Source: Cytobacillus oceanisediminis (GTDB lineage: Bacteria > Bacillota > Bacilli > Bacillales > Cytobacillaceae). Taken from it: 64,000 nt of DNA. The DNA lies in assembly GCF_007830235.1 (NCBI RefSeq), contig NZ_VLKI01000002.1, forward strand, positions 1 through 64,000. The letters are read 5' to 3'. Shown piece after piece: positions 17,076 to 25,862 of this stretch. Below the pieces are notes generated by a model, which worked only from the letters and a program-made list of their open reading frames with translations, was not told where the DNA came from and did not search any database. The position numbers and the translations under genes were made by a program. The stretch's first letter is position 1, and each line of letters starts with the position of its first letter.

Positions 17076-17726
17076 ATGTTGGATTCATCTATGATTTATG
17101 AACTTCGCAAACCATCTGAGGTTGACCCCAATAAAACCTATCCTGCTATTTTTGTTATGCATGGAATGGGCAGTAATGAACAAAATATGCTGCCGCTGGT
17201 CGCCGGGTTAGAAGATAAGTTTTATATATTTAGTGTTCGCGGCCCTTTATCTCAGCCGCCGGGATTTGCCTATTTTACGATACAAGGCTATGGCAAACCG
17301 CACCGGGAAGCATTTGATCATGGAATCCAACAGCTTACTGACTTTATTGATTATGCAGCTGAACGATATCCACTCGATCAAGACCGCTTCTATTTACTTG
17401 GATTTAGTCAGGGAGCCATTGTATCGATGACGCTTGGCCTTACACTGGGGAATCGAATCAAAGGGATTGTTGCGCTCAGCGGATATATACCAGAATTCGT
17501 CAAAGATGAATACAGGATAAAACCTGTTGAAGAGCTTTCTTTGTTTATTTCTCACGGCGAATTGGACAACGTTCTGCCGTATGAATGGGGAGTTGAAAGC
17601 AGCGAGTTTTTTCGTGGATTAGGTGCACAAGTAACTCTTAAAGCTTATTCTGAAGGACATATCGTTTCACTAAAGAACCAGCAGGATTTTATGAAATGGA
17701 TTTTGGACAATTTAGATCAATCCTAA
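17076..17726 (+). CDS. Alpha/beta hydrolase, carboxylesterase/MhqD-like
   Basis: 216 aa, ATG 17076 behind AAGAAGGG. Nucleophile elbow GFSQGAIVS (about residues 109-117), oxyanion region VMHGMGSNEQNM, the acid in GELDNVLP and the catalytic His in SEGHIVS match the phospholipase/carboxylesterase group that includes MhqD of Bacillus subtilis, a protein linked to quinone and catechol stress. First gene of the cluster controlled by the divergent XRE-cupin regulator. Likely cleaves an aromatic ester or assists detoxification. Confidence 0.85.
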   Translation: MLDSSMIYELRKPSEVDPNKTYPAIFVMHGMGSNEQNMLPLVAGLEDKFYIFSVRGPLSQPPGFAYFTIQGYGKPHREAFDHGIQQLTDFIDYAAERYPLDQDRFYLLGFSQGAIVSMTLGLTLGNRIKGIVALSGYIPEFVKDEYRIKPVEELSLFISHGELDNVLPYEWGVESSEFFRGLGAQVTLKAYSEGHIVSLKNQQDFMKWILDNLDQS

Positions 17727-17750
17727 AAATGATAAAGGAGGAATATGACC

Positions 17751-18542
17751 ATGCTGCCAGCTTTATTTGTTGCTCACGGAGCACCTCTATTGGCTATTGA
17801 AAATAATGTATATACTAAATTCCTGAATTCGTTGGGCCATTCACTGCCCAAGCCAAAAGCAATTGTATTGTTTTCAGCACACTGGGAATCATCTGTTCAA
17901 AAGGTGAGCAATGTAGACGAATTCGAAACGATCTATGATTTTGGAGGATTTCCAGAAGCTTTATATCGTATTAAATATCCGGCATCAGGAGATGAAACGA
18001 TTACAAAGGAAATTACAGAGCTGTTCGCTAAACAGGGAGTGCCTTTTGAAGTGAATACAGCACGGGGCCTAGACCATGGAGCCTGGGTAGTTCTCAGGCT
18101 GCTGTATCCTCATGCTGATATTCCGGTCATTTCAATGTCAGTAAATCCCCGCCTTTCACCTGAGGAACAATATAAAATTGGAAGTTCTTTGTCATCCTTA
18201 AGAGAAAAAGATATGTTAATCATTGCCAGCGGGGGAACGGTCCATAACCTTGGGGCCTTAAGGATGGCCGGTGATAATGGAAAGGTTGATCAATGGGCAC
18301 TTGATTTCGATATGTGGCTGGAAAAGAAAATCAGTAATTGGGATGTAGAGTCTTTATTCAAGTATGATACATTAGCTCCGAATGCTGATTTCGCCGTACC
18401 GCCATACGGAAATGAGCACTTTATTCCACTTTTTTATGCAATGGGTTCCGCCGATCAAGAAAAAAGTGCAAAGCTGCTGCACCGCAGTTATAGATATGGA
18501 AATCTTAGTCACAGTGTATGGCAATTTGGAGAGTTAAAGTAA
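17751..18542 (+). CDS. LigB/DODA-type extradiol aromatic ring-opening dioxygenase
   Basis: 263 aa; ATG 17751 is 9 nt from AAAGGAGG, whereas an ATG two codons earlier is too close. Class III extradiol dioxygenase features: the iron ligands His in FVAHGAPLLA and in LFSAHWESS, and GLDHGAWVVLRLLYP and ASGGTVHNLG. Members (YgiD/LigB/DODA) open catechol-like rings with O2 and non-haem Fe(II). The neighbouring tautomerase and hydratase/decarboxylase are compatible with meta-cleavage product processing. Confidence 0.88.
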   Translation: MLPALFVAHGAPLLAIENNVYTKFLNSLGHSLPKPKAIVLFSAHWESSVQKVSNVDEFETIYDFGGFPEALYRIKYPASGDETITKEITELFAKQGVPFEVNTARGLDHGAWVVLRLLYPHADIPVISMSVNPRLSPEEQYKIGSSLSSLREKDMLIIASGGTVHNLGALRMAGDNGKVDQWALDFDMWLEKKISNWDVESLFKYDTLAPNADFAVPPYGNEHFIPLFYAMGSADQEKSAKLLHRSYRYGNLSHSVWQFGELK

Positions 18543-18596
18543 ATGATTAAATATTAAATTTAATGGTATGAATCACTAAATAGGGAGGAAGGAAAC

Positions 18597-19025
18597 ATGG
18601 AAAACAAATACGAAGTAAGTACTTTCATTTTAAGGCTAGTATTAGGAATTAGCTTTTTTATTCACGGAGCAGCAAAGTTCCAGGGCGGGATTGAAAACAC
18701 AGCTGGCTGGTTTGCTAGTATCGGTTTACCCGGATTTCTCGCTTATGGTGTTGCTTTCATTGAAGTGGCAGGCGGAATTGCCTTAGTGCTTGGATTAGGT
18801 ACAAGAGTGGTTTCCGGCCTATTCGTTTTAATAATGGCTGGAGCGATTATAAAGGTGAAATTAGCTGCAGGCTTTTTAGGGAATGGACAAATGGCCGGGT
18901 ATGAGTTGGAATTGGCATTCTTAGCGATGGCGGTATCTCTTGCTATCACCGGTTCTAAGGCTTATGCAATGGATTCATTCGTTTTTAAAGGAGAAAAGGC
19001 GGGAAAGGCGCATTCTGCCCATTAA
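18597..19025 (+). CDS. DoxX family membrane protein
   Basis: 142 aa with four hydrophobic spans; the N-terminus LRLVLGISFFIHGAAKFQGG and the internal GIALVLGLGTRVVSGLFVL are typical of the DoxX/MhqP/CatD group. In Bacillus, relatives (MhqP, CatD) are induced with dioxygenases during quinone and catechol stress. RBS GGGAGGAAGG, ATG 18597. It is likely a membrane component of the aromatic stress response; the exact role is unknown. Confidence 0.87.
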   Translation: MENKYEVSTFILRLVLGISFFIHGAAKFQGGIENTAGWFASIGLPGFLAYGVAFIEVAGGIALVLGLGTRVVSGLFVLIMAGAIIKVKLAAGFLGNGQMAGYELELAFLAMAVSLAITGSKAYAMDSFVFKGEKAGKAHSAH

Positions 19026-19049
19026 TTCAATTGAAAAATCATTTTTAAT

Positions 19050-19091
19050 AAAGCATTACTTCCATATATCAGAGGTAATGCTTTCTTTTTT
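19050..19091 (+). terminator. Rho-independent terminator after doxX-like gene
   Basis: AAAGCATTAC and GTAATGCTTT form a 10-bp stem with a 15-nt loop, followed by CTTTTTT. It separates the first three genes from the tautomerase and decarboxylase genes. Confidence 0.8.
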
Positions 19092-19118
19092 GTGGATGAT
19101 AAAAAGGGAGGGCAGTGT

Positions 19119-19310
19119 ATGCCAATTATTCAAATCACGATGCTTGAGGGAAGAGATCAGGAAACCATCGAAACTTGTATACGGAATGTTGCCCGTACGG
19201 TTCACGAATCGCTTGGGGCTCCCTTATCGAGTATTCGAATCGTTGTGAACGAGGTGCCTAAAAATCGTTTTGCGGTGGGAGATAAGCTAAAAAGTGAGAT
19301 GCAGGAATAG
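19119..19310 (+). CDS. 4-oxalocrotonate tautomerase family protein
   Basis: 63 aa beginning MPIIQITMLEGRD: Pro next to Met, exposed after Met removal, is the catalytic base, and Arg residues near 11 and 39 (GAPLSSIRIVVNEV) match the family. Length is the usual 62-64 residues. Start ATG 19119 with AAAGGGAGGG at 19104-19112; an upstream in-frame codon would bury the Pro. It would isomerise 2-hydroxymuconate-type meta-cleavage products. Confidence 0.88.
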   Translation: MPIIQITMLEGRDQETIETCIRNVARTVHESLGAPLSSIRIVVNEVPKNRFAVGDKLKSEMQE

Positions 19311-19321
19311 GGGAGATATCG

Positions 19322-20101
19322 ATGCTTGACTATAGAGATCTTGCTGAGTATTTAATCAAAGCAGAGAAACAGAAACAAGCAGTTTCTTGTATTTCCGATC
19401 AGTATACAGATTTTAATCTGACAATGGGGTATAGGGTGCAGCAGGAACTGGTAAAAAGAAAGGTTGAGTTAGGCCACAAGGTGACGGCTTACAAGATGGG
19501 CCTTACCAGCCGGGCGAAAATGAAGCAAATGAAAGTCGAAACCCCTATTTACGGCTATATTTTTGATTACATGAATGTCCCGAATAGGGGCCAAATCCTA
19601 ATGGACGATTTGATCCATCCAAAAGTGGAGGCTGAGATTGCCTTTATTCTTGGGGAAGACATTGAAGGGCCCGATGTGACGGGTGAGCAGGTTTTGGAAA
19701 AAACGCAATGGATTCTGCCTGCCCTTGAGATAATTGACAGCCGGTATGAGAATTTCCGGTTTCAGCTGCCCGATGTGATAGCGGATAACACTTCTGCATC
19801 AAGGGTCATTTGGGGGAGTCAATTATACCATCCCCATGATTTTACCGTTGATTTGATTGGGGTATCCATGTCCATAAACAGAGAGATAAGAGCGAGTGGA
19901 GTAAGTTCGGCTGTCCTGGAAAATCCGGCAAATTCTGCAGCGATGTTAGCCAGTATGTTATATGAAGAGAAAAAGGAGAAGTTGAAAAAGGGTTCTGTCA
20001 TTTTGACAGGGGGCATTACGGAGGCGGTCCTGTTAAAAAAGGGAGACCATGTCACAACGGAATTTGATGGCATGGGTAAGATTTCTTTTCATGTTCGATA
20101 A
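19322..20101 (+). CDS. 2-keto-4-pentenoate hydratase / 4-oxalocrotonate decarboxylase family
   Basis: 259 aa of the MhpD/DmpH group in the fumarylacetoacetase-like fold. Visible features: YKMGLTSRAKMKQM, HPKVEAEIAFILGEDI (metal-binding Glu pair at about 106-108) and the C-terminal GSVILTGGITEAV. RBS GGGGAG, ATG 19322, 11 nt after the tautomerase. Together they would convert a ring-opened 4-oxalocrotonate to 2-oxopent-4-enoate and onward. Aldolase and semialdehyde dehydrogenase genes of a full meta pathway are not in the window. Confidence 0.87.
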   Translation: MLDYRDLAEYLIKAEKQKQAVSCISDQYTDFNLTMGYRVQQELVKRKVELGHKVTAYKMGLTSRAKMKQMKVETPIYGYIFDYMNVPNRGQILMDDLIHPKVEAEIAFILGEDIEGPDVTGEQVLEKTQWILPALEIIDSRYENFRFQLPDVIADNTSASRVIWGSQLYHPHDFTVDLIGVSMSINREIRASGVSSAVLENPANSAAMLASMLYEEKKEKLKKGSVILTGGITEAVLLKKGDHVTTEFDGMGKISFHVR

Positions 20102-20119
20102 CGAATGAAAGATAGAAAC

Positions 20120-20152
20120 AAGGGGACGGTTCTTCTGTTCCCCTTATTTTTC
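20120..20152 (+). terminator. Terminator after aromatic cluster
   Basis: AAGGGGAC and GTTCCCCTT stem with the loop GGTTCTTCT, followed by ATTTTT. The GGGGACGGTTCTTCTG motif is a dispersed Bacillus-type hairpin. Confidence 0.8.
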
Positions 20153-20360
20153 CCGTTTTGAAGATGGATCATTTTTTAAATTTGTCACTAAAAAATAGAA
20201 GAAATATTAACCCAGTTGTTGAATACCAATAAAGGACCATAAAATCTCCTTTTCATCGATACCTATCCATTCACACACCCACTCTTTATTTTCCAATCTA
20301 ATCCATAAACATTCAAATCACATCTAAACTATTTAATCTTTTTAATAAGGAGGCTTTAAA

Positions 20361-20432
20361 TTGACCGTCAAAATTTCCAGCATTGGTTTAAAAGGCTTGC
20401 GGGCTAACGCGTTCAAGTTCAGGTACATGTAA
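20361..20432 (+). pseudogene. Remnant of a YifB/ComM-like Mg-chelatase-family gene
   Basis: A good RBS (AAGGAGG, 20347-20353) and TTG 20361 open a frame reading MTVKISSIGLKGL, the hallmark N-terminus of YifB/ComM-type ATPases. In intact homologues this continues with a GYRVQVEV-like strand; here a small indel puts GYRVQVQVHV (with a stop for Tyr) in another frame and the remaining ~480 codons are absent. The fragment then meets the terminator of the convergent gene. Assignment rests on about 25 residues. Confidence 0.5.
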
Positions 20433-20435
20433 CAA

Positions 20436-20478
20436 ACAAAAAAGACCAATGATTTGTCTAAAAAAAGTACCTGGTCTG
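20436..20478 (-). terminator. Terminator of the CBO0543-like gene
   Basis: On the minus strand AGACCA (20472-20477) pairs with TGGTCT (20443-20448), followed by TTTTTTGTTTG. The loop is long (about 23 nt), so strength is uncertain. Confidence 0.5.
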
Positions 20479-20480
20479 TT

Positions 20481-21002
20481 CTAACTTTGTGTAAATTCTT
20501 TTCTTTCAGTAACAATTGAGGGATTGGAAATTTTTTTATCTAAGAAACGAATGCCCTCCATGCATCCTTTAACAAGCAAGAAAGTAAAGGAAAGGACAAT
20601 AAATGTAATATAGCCATTCCAGCCCTTATTGTATTTTACTAAATCGGTATTCTTTTCAAGCCAATTCTCAAAAAGTGTCATTGGTCCGCTAAAAAGGAAA
20701 ACACTCAAAAAGGTTTTTAACGGCTTCATTTTATAAGAAAATTGATTATACATGACACATGATAAAGGAAATAAAATGTATAAAAACACAATGTTTGAAT
20801 CAAATAATTTTGGAAAATAGCGATGCGGGTATTGTAAATACTTTGTTTTTATTACTGGTCCATCAAGTATAGTAGAAACTAAAGTTTTTATAAAATAAAT
20901 AAGAAACCAATCCTTCATATCACCTTTTCTTCGCAGCAAAAAAAATAGGCTTCCAGCTATACCAAATATAGTTAACAGGTTCAATATTGTTCTGTCCTTC
21001 AT
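20481..21002 (-). CDS. CBO0543-like multispanning membrane protein
   Basis: 173 aa from ATG 21002, 8 nt after AGGAGG; a longer frame from 21059 starts upstream of this strong RBS and is rejected. Five hydrophobic segments with short loops; PHRYFPKLFDSNIVFLYILFP and GPMTLFENWLEKNTDLVKYNKGW resemble the CBO0543 family of clostridial and bacillary membrane proteins. Function unknown. Monocistronic, convergent with the YifB remnant. Confidence 0.75.
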   Translation of the reverse strand: MKDRTILNLLTIFGIAGSLFFLLRRKGDMKDWFLIYFIKTLVSTILDGPVIKTKYLQYPHRYFPKLFDSNIVFLYILFPLSCVMYNQFSYKMKPLKTFLSVFLFSGPMTLFENWLEKNTDLVKYNKGWNGYITFIVLSFTFLLVKGCMEGIRFLDKKISNPSIVTERKEFTQS

Positions 21003-21382
21003 ATATACACCTCCTATAAATAAAATATCCTTTTTTAAATATATTATCAGGGAAATCAAAATTCTTGTTTCATTTACGGGGTGCTATCCTTTAATACTGA
21101 CCCTTAATTAACGGACGCTTTTCTGCAGCAAGCTATGCCTTCTTCTTAATGAATGGGGCCATATTCTTGATTATGAGACGGAAATTATTTAAAGTGATCG
21201 GAATTTTTGCTGTTCAATATGGAGTGCTTGCATGAATGATAGTTTGTCCAAATGTGTTTTAGAGTATTTTTTAAAGGATGTAGAAGATGAAGAAATTACT
21301 GTTCTTCAGTTTGCTTATGACTTATCACCCAACATACGCAATTAGCATAGGAAGAAGAAGTGAGGATCCCAGTAATTAATAT
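21003..21382. other. Intergenic stretch with short, probably dead ORFs
   Basis: Holds the promoter region of the membrane protein gene and two tiny overlapping plus-strand frames (about 21151-21234 and 21232-21345; the second reads MNDSLSKCVLEYFLKDVEDE and ends at TAG). Neither has a convincing RBS or a recognised family, and they look like remains of a coding region. The segment GCATAGGAAG near 21345 starts a repeat shared with 41838. Confidence 0.4.
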
Positions 21383-21411
21383 AAAAAAGCCAGCGAATTT
21401 AACCGCTGACT
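21383..21411 (-). terminator. Terminator of the NAGPA-domain gene
   Basis: On the minus strand GTCAGCG (21404-21410) pairs with CGCTGGC (21389-21395) followed by TTTTTTATAT. The same hairpin occurs at about 15820-15850 and 41880-41905 as part of a three-copy repeat. Confidence 0.8.
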
Positions 21412-21469
21412 CTCTTCATTAAAACTGTTTTTTCAATCAAACGTTTGATTAAACTCATTTACCCTCATC

Positions 21470-23074
21470 TTATGGAAGCAAAAGGATCGCATCCGCAATA
21501 GGCCGTTCACCTGTTTGGTCAGATGGTCTTGTGACCAGTGTATTGCCGACTGTCATGGAAGTGGAGCCGCCTCCGTCAAGATTAAGGGCATCGGCTGCAC
21601 CAAGTGATTTCATGATTCTGGCGCTCTCTTCAAAGTTTGCACCGACACTTAGTCCCGGAGCCCGTCCATCAACTGTTACGAAAAGGAGGGTTCCATCCTC
21701 TTTTACTCCAGCAAGGGTTCTTGGGTTTCGGCGCTCTCCAAATCGGTAATAGAATTCAGGGTTTTCTTCCCAATGGAATCCTTCTGCCGCTGCGTTAATA
21801 GAGATTTTGCCGTTTTCCAGCAAGCGCGGGCCACCGTTGATAATGGCTGAAGTTTGTTCTAATGGCAATGGTTGTCCATCAGCTGATACTTCATTTTTCA
21901 CCTGGATTTTCTTGCCCACTTGCGCATGGGCTTCAAGCCACTGGGCTGCCTCTCCAGTTCCGGCCAGAACGGAGCCTTCCCTTGGGATTTCTCCGCCCCG
22001 CTGTGTGCGAAGCTCGATCACTTCTCCCGTCTTATCCAGCACTGCTTCAACGCCATCTCCGGCTTCTGTTTTATTGCCAAACACCGGTGAAAAATGGATG
22101 AGCTCACTTTCGTCTTTACATGTATAATCATGCTTTGGATCCTCAGTCGGTGTATCTTCTCCTGTGCCTCCACAGCCCCGGATTAAGCCTGGTTTCCGAT
22201 TTAATCCATCTACTTCGCGTACTGAACCGTCAGATGATACAGCAGTCTGGGAGGAAGAAATAGAAGCAAGACGTGCGTCCCTGTTTGCAGAAGGAAGAAT
22301 AAGGCTTGAGCGGCCGTTTACCGCTTCACTTATCAGCTTTCCGTCCATTACTGAAATCCCGGCAAGATCGCCAGGTGTTCCATCCTTGTTTCCTACTACA
22401 AAGTAGCCTCCATTGATTCCAGCTAATGCGTTATTTCGGCCAGCCATTTCAGTGAGGGTTTCTTTGTCTTGGACCTTATCTTTTCCGAGCTCCGGTAAAA
22501 TAGTTCCGTTAAATGAGTCCGGATCTACTTCAAGTACATTAACGACCCAAGGGCCGGTAGTCTGCTGTCCGTCTTCACCGGTATAAACTGTACGCAGGCC
22601 TGTATAGCCGTTCCCAGCCAATTCTTGCTGAAGCTCTTTGGCAGCCTCTTCACTCTGAAACTCTCCAACCCGGACAAGATACCCAAGAGGCCCCATTTCT
22701 TTATCGTCCATGGCCCGGTCCGCAATACGGTCGATCTGGGGATTGAACCCTTCTGATTCAAGCTTTTTTGCCAAAGCTTTAGCCTGTTCATGTGTTTCGG
22801 TAAAATCAATATCTACCGTGAAAAAATCTTTTTTAGATTCTTCACCCCGGATGATTTTTGTGTATGTGACTCCTGGGGCAAGGCTTTCAGTGGTTCTTTG
22901 CTCGTTTAAATAGGGCAGGCCAAGAGGCAGTGTCTCTTTCTCCGCTTGCTTTTCATGCTGTTCTGCTGATTTAGCGCTTGCCGGCATCTCCGGGACAGGG
23001 CCTGCAAGCAGAACAGAGGTTAAACTGATGGATGCAATCGCAGGGATGACAGCTTTTTTGAAGGATTTGTTCAA
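21470..23074 (-). CDS. Secreted phosphodiester glycosidase (NAGPA domain) with SPOR-like repeat
   Basis: About 534 aa. TTG 23074 is 8 nt from AAGGAG; the GTG at 23083 overlaps the RBS. Sec signal peptide at residues 1-35 (ISLTSVLLAGPVPEMPASA). Residues about 85-160 look like a SPOR-type domain (FTETHEQAKALAKKLESEGF, YLVRVGEFQSEEAAKELQQE), and about 225-530 form a phosphodiester glycosidase domain (AGINGGYFVVGN, TSAIINGGPRLL, VTVDGRAPGLSVGANFEE, ALNLDGGGSTSMTV). The family cleaves GlcNAc-1-phosphodiester type linkages or binds related cell-wall polymers. Its 3' end is duplicated as fragments at 15784-16230 and 41838-42003. Confidence 0.87.
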   Translation of the reverse strand: MNKSFKKAVIPAIASISLTSVLLAGPVPEMPASAKSAEQHEKQAEKETLPLGLPYLNEQRTTESLAPGVTYTKIIRGEESKKDFFTVDIDFTETHEQAKALAKKLESEGFNPQIDRIADRAMDDKEMGPLGYLVRVGEFQSEEAAKELQQELAGNGYTGLRTVYTGEDGQQTTGPWVVNVLEVDPDSFNGTILPELGKDKVQDKETLTEMAGRNNALAGINGGYFVVGNKDGTPGDLAGISVMDGKLISEAVNGRSSLILPSANRDARLASISSSQTAVSSDGSVREVDGLNRKPGLIRGCGGTGEDTPTEDPKHDYTCKDESELIHFSPVFGNKTEAGDGVEAVLDKTGEVIELRTQRGGEIPREGSVLAGTGEAAQWLEAHAQVGKKIQVKNEVSADGQPLPLEQTSAIINGGPRLLENGKISINAAAEGFHWEENPEFYYRFGERRNPRTLAGVKEDGTLLFVTVDGRAPGLSVGANFEESARIMKSLGAADALNLDGGGSTSMTVGNTLVTRPSDQTGERPIADAILLLP

Positions 23075-23273
23075 TTTTTTCACTCCTTATATGTATTGGT
23101 GAAATTCAAGCTGAAATTACTTTAATACTTCTATGCTTTGATTGAGCAATTACCCACAGTATAAAAAATAGGTATTAATCAAACGTTAACCAATCATTGC
23201 AGGGGTGTTAAGGTTTATTTAGCTTTGTAAATCCGAATCGGCAGACTGCCATTTTTATAACCCATCTTCTTTA

Positions 23274-23333
23274 AAAAAAGTGCCTAATCCCCGGCTTGAT
23301 GAAGCGTCTGCTCACCGGGTATCAGGCACCTTA
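23274..23333 (-). terminator. Terminator of the phospholipase D gene
   Basis: GGTGCCTGATACCCGG pairs imperfectly with CCGGGGATTAGGCAC on the minus strand, followed by TTTTTTT. A long stem with a 22-nt loop, of the dispersed GGTGCCTG type. Confidence 0.8.
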
Positions 23334-23340
23334 TAGTTGG

Positions 23341-25362
23341 TTATTGGATGGTTCCGCCTGCTTGGGTGTAGCGGGCGTTAAATTCCTGGACGAATTGATT
23401 GGCAATGGCTGCATCATGAATAATCAGCATATTTTCGTCGTTTACATTGTTGCCGTTGTTGCTCCAGTTGGTGGACCCGACTATGACGGTTGGGTCACTG
23501 TTTGTATCTGCATCAATAATCATCGTCTTGCTGTGCAGCTTTCGCACCTCTGCATCCTTATAGACAGGGGCGGGATTTTTCCAGCGTGTGTTGGGATTAT
23601 TCACACTTGTCTGGGAAGCGGTCCTTCCCGTCATATCGATGCTTGCAGACCACCATTGATTCCAGAAATCAGAATCGAACACGCCTTTCACATCAAATCC
23701 GGTCAGTGTTCCCTCGAGGTCATTATAGGAACCTTCCCATTTGTTTTTCAGCTCATCGGCGATTGCCTGGTCACTCCAGGCGAAAATGGAGAAGTAGGTA
23801 TTGAAATGTGCTTCGTTTCGAATCAGCGAAGCCATTTTGCCAATCGCATTGTCTCCGGCCGAGAAGTAGATTTCAACCTTTTTTCCATTAATATCAATCA
23901 CATGTGTGGTGTTATCTGTTTTGCGGCTGCTGAAGTTGGATATCGCTGGATCTGGGCTCAAGGCAGACGTTCCCCACATTTCATTGAATTCTGTTTCATA
24001 AATCCCTGCAAGCTCTGGCCAGTTCATTTCTACAATCTGATTTTGGTTTCCGTCCAAAATGCCCTGCTGCATATTTTCATCGGATCCATAAAGGCCGGTT
24101 ACGGTGAAATTCCATGTTCCTGTAAAAACCCATCTGTCATCAATAATGGCAAATTTATTGTGCATCTGGTTTCCGGGGCTATAGTAGCTGCCGGCCGATT
24201 TAGATTCAGCATCCACGAATAAACGGCCTGTGACAGACGAATTTCCAACGGTTACAGTTACTTGATCGATATCATTGGCTGAGGAAGGGAGGCCTTTGCT
24301 TGTCCGTTTGGCGCTATCCTCTACCGCAAACATAGGGGAGTCAGAAAAAATCACGATGTCATCGGCAGTCCCCATGGCAGAATCCTGCCCGCGGGCCATT
24401 TTCTCCAAATACAGGCGCATGGTTTCAAAACGCTCTGCATAATGAGGGTCGGCTGAATCTTTGGAATCAGCAATTACGCGGACATCAACGCCCTCTGCCG
24501 CTTTCTGGATGAGTGTATCCACAACGCGTGGAAGGTTAATTTCATATGTAGCAAAATCAATGCTCTTTGTTGCCGAATTTAGACGCTTGATTAAAATATC
24601 TTCAAAATTCACATTGTAATTCGCTTCGTTTCCGGCTGAAGCATATTGAGGAAATGCACACTTGTTAAAGTATACGTTAATCGCTCCTTCAGCTTCGGAA
24701 ACATTATTGAGATGCTGTGTCCTGTCATCACATACATTGGACGATGGGGGAGGTTCTGTTGAACCGTCATCAGGATCTACGGTACCGCTTCCATCTGTTC
24801 CGGTGGAATTAAACGCTTTCGGTGTACCAAGTCCGCCGGTGTAGCTTTTGATGGCTGTTGCCCAGTTTGAGGAGGAAATTCCTTCTGCAGCAGGATCGAT
24901 CCGCTCCATTGTTGCTTTCGACGTATTATCTCCTGCATACCATGTGTCAACTTCATCGATTACGGTGCCTGCTGAATCCAGCAGCTGAAGATGCTCTGCT
25001 GTATTGCCAAGCGCTCCGCTGTAAATAAGGTCTGCAGGAATATCGGATACTGTCTGATCATCGGTTCTTTCCAATAAAAAATAGCCGTTTGCCGGAATCG
25101 TACCGCTTAGTGCAATGGCGGGTGTCCCATCGGCAGCATGTAACTTCCAGCCATCCAGAACAACATCGGAACCGGTGTTATTGTAAAGCTCGATCCATTC
25201 ATCATTATAGCTTGTAGTTGTCCCCATCCAGGCTATTTCGTTAATCACTACACTCCCGGCTCCGGCTGCATGAACAGTTGAAGCCGTGTTCTGCATTGCT
25301 GGAAAAAGAATGGAAAACAATAGAATAAACGCTGGAAAAATAGAAAACAATTTCTTCACCAT
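23341..25362 (-). CDS. Secreted lamin-tail domain / phospholipase D-like protein
   Basis: 673 aa. ATG 25362 follows AGGAGGTATC. Signal peptide at residues 1-33 (ends TVHAAG). A lamin tail domain follows at about 36-150 (VVINEIAWMGTTTSYNDEWIELYN style), then a Gly/Asp/Pro linker with DPDDG near 195-210, then a PLD-type domain with two HKD-like motifs: HNKFAIIDD near 401 with TGTWNFT, and HSKTMIIDA near 608 with GSTNWSNNG. Such proteins are secreted nucleases or phospholipases; the lamin-tail plus PLD architecture is typical of extracellular nucleases. A long antisense frame on the plus strand is only a shadow. Confidence 0.88.
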   Translation of the reverse strand: MVKKLFSIFPAFILLFSILFPAMQNTASTVHAAGAGSVVINEIAWMGTTTSYNDEWIELYNNTGSDVVLDGWKLHAADGTPAIALSGTIPANGYFLLERTDDQTVSDIPADLIYSGALGNTAEHLQLLDSAGTVIDEVDTWYAGDNTSKATMERIDPAAEGISSSNWATAIKSYTGGLGTPKAFNSTGTDGSGTVDPDDGSTEPPPSSNVCDDRTQHLNNVSEAEGAINVYFNKCAFPQYASAGNEANYNVNFEDILIKRLNSATKSIDFATYEINLPRVVDTLIQKAAEGVDVRVIADSKDSADPHYAERFETMRLYLEKMARGQDSAMGTADDIVIFSDSPMFAVEDSAKRTSKGLPSSANDIDQVTVTVGNSSVTGRLFVDAESKSAGSYYSPGNQMHNKFAIIDDRWVFTGTWNFTVTGLYGSDENMQQGILDGNQNQIVEMNWPELAGIYETEFNEMWGTSALSPDPAISNFSSRKTDNTTHVIDINGKKVEIYFSAGDNAIGKMASLIRNEAHFNTYFSIFAWSDQAIADELKNKWEGSYNDLEGTLTGFDVKGVFDSDFWNQWWSASIDMTGRTASQTSVNNPNTRWKNPAPVYKDAEVRKLHSKTMIIDADTNSDPTVIVGSTNWSNNGNNVNDENMLIIHDAAIANQFVQEFNARYTQAGGTIQ

Positions 25363-25694
25363 GATACCTCCTAAAATATAAATTCAAGATAATCATAATG
25401 TGAGAATGTTGGGAAAATATATAAGAAATGTAAATTTCTCAGAAAATAGTTCTATTTCAGTGGTTTAGTTTGAAGGATTTTGGCAAGGGTGAGCTGATAT
25501 AACTAGTTCTATCACATTGCAGGGGGAGATTTGTGCCTGATACGACAGGCGTAATTACTTTTATTTAATGGGTTGAAAATGATAAAAAAACTCGATATAA
25601 AAGTTAATAATTGAAATAAAGTGTTCATAGCGTTTATTCAACCAAGGTTAGGTGGTTACTTTTAGAGGGGGTAATGCCTATCTAATTTAAATAA

Positions 25695-25790
25695 ATAGCT
25701 GAAAAAGGTAAGGAGGAAGCAAGGAAAGCAGAAGAAAAGGCTAAGGAAGAAGCGAAGAAAGCAGAAGAGAAAGCCAAAGAAGACAATTAG
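25695..25790 (+). pseudogene. Start-less Lys/Ala/Glu-rich coiled-coil remnant
   Basis: An open frame ending at TAG 25788 reads KEEARKAEEKAKEEAKKAEE, then KAKEDN, a heptad-like repeat. A TAA lies just upstream in frame and no start codon or RBS exists, so it is a tail fragment of a helical protein. The remainder of 25363-25862 is AT-rich and shows nothing else except the promoter region of the PLD gene and a terminator. Confidence 0.4.
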
Positions 25791-25808
25791 TAACGTTACT
25801 TGCTTACC

Positions 25809-25845
25809 AAAAGGAGGAGGCAATGATTTGCCTCCTCCTGGTCAT
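25809..25845. terminator. Strong bidirectional hairpin
   Basis: AGGAGGAGGCAA (25812-25823) pairs with TTGCCTCCTCCT (25828-25839) across a 4-nt loop. T-rich sequence follows on both strands (TTTTGG leftward, ATTTTATTT rightward). It ends the gene at 25863-26960. Confidence 0.75.
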
Positions 25846-25862
25846 TTTATTTGCGTTAAATT

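Noticed and set aside
23296..24222. 308-codon plus-strand frame opposite the phospholipase D gene
   Set aside because: It lies inside a well-supported minus-strand gene with signal peptide and HKD motifs and has no RBS or recognisable domain; a typical antisense shadow.
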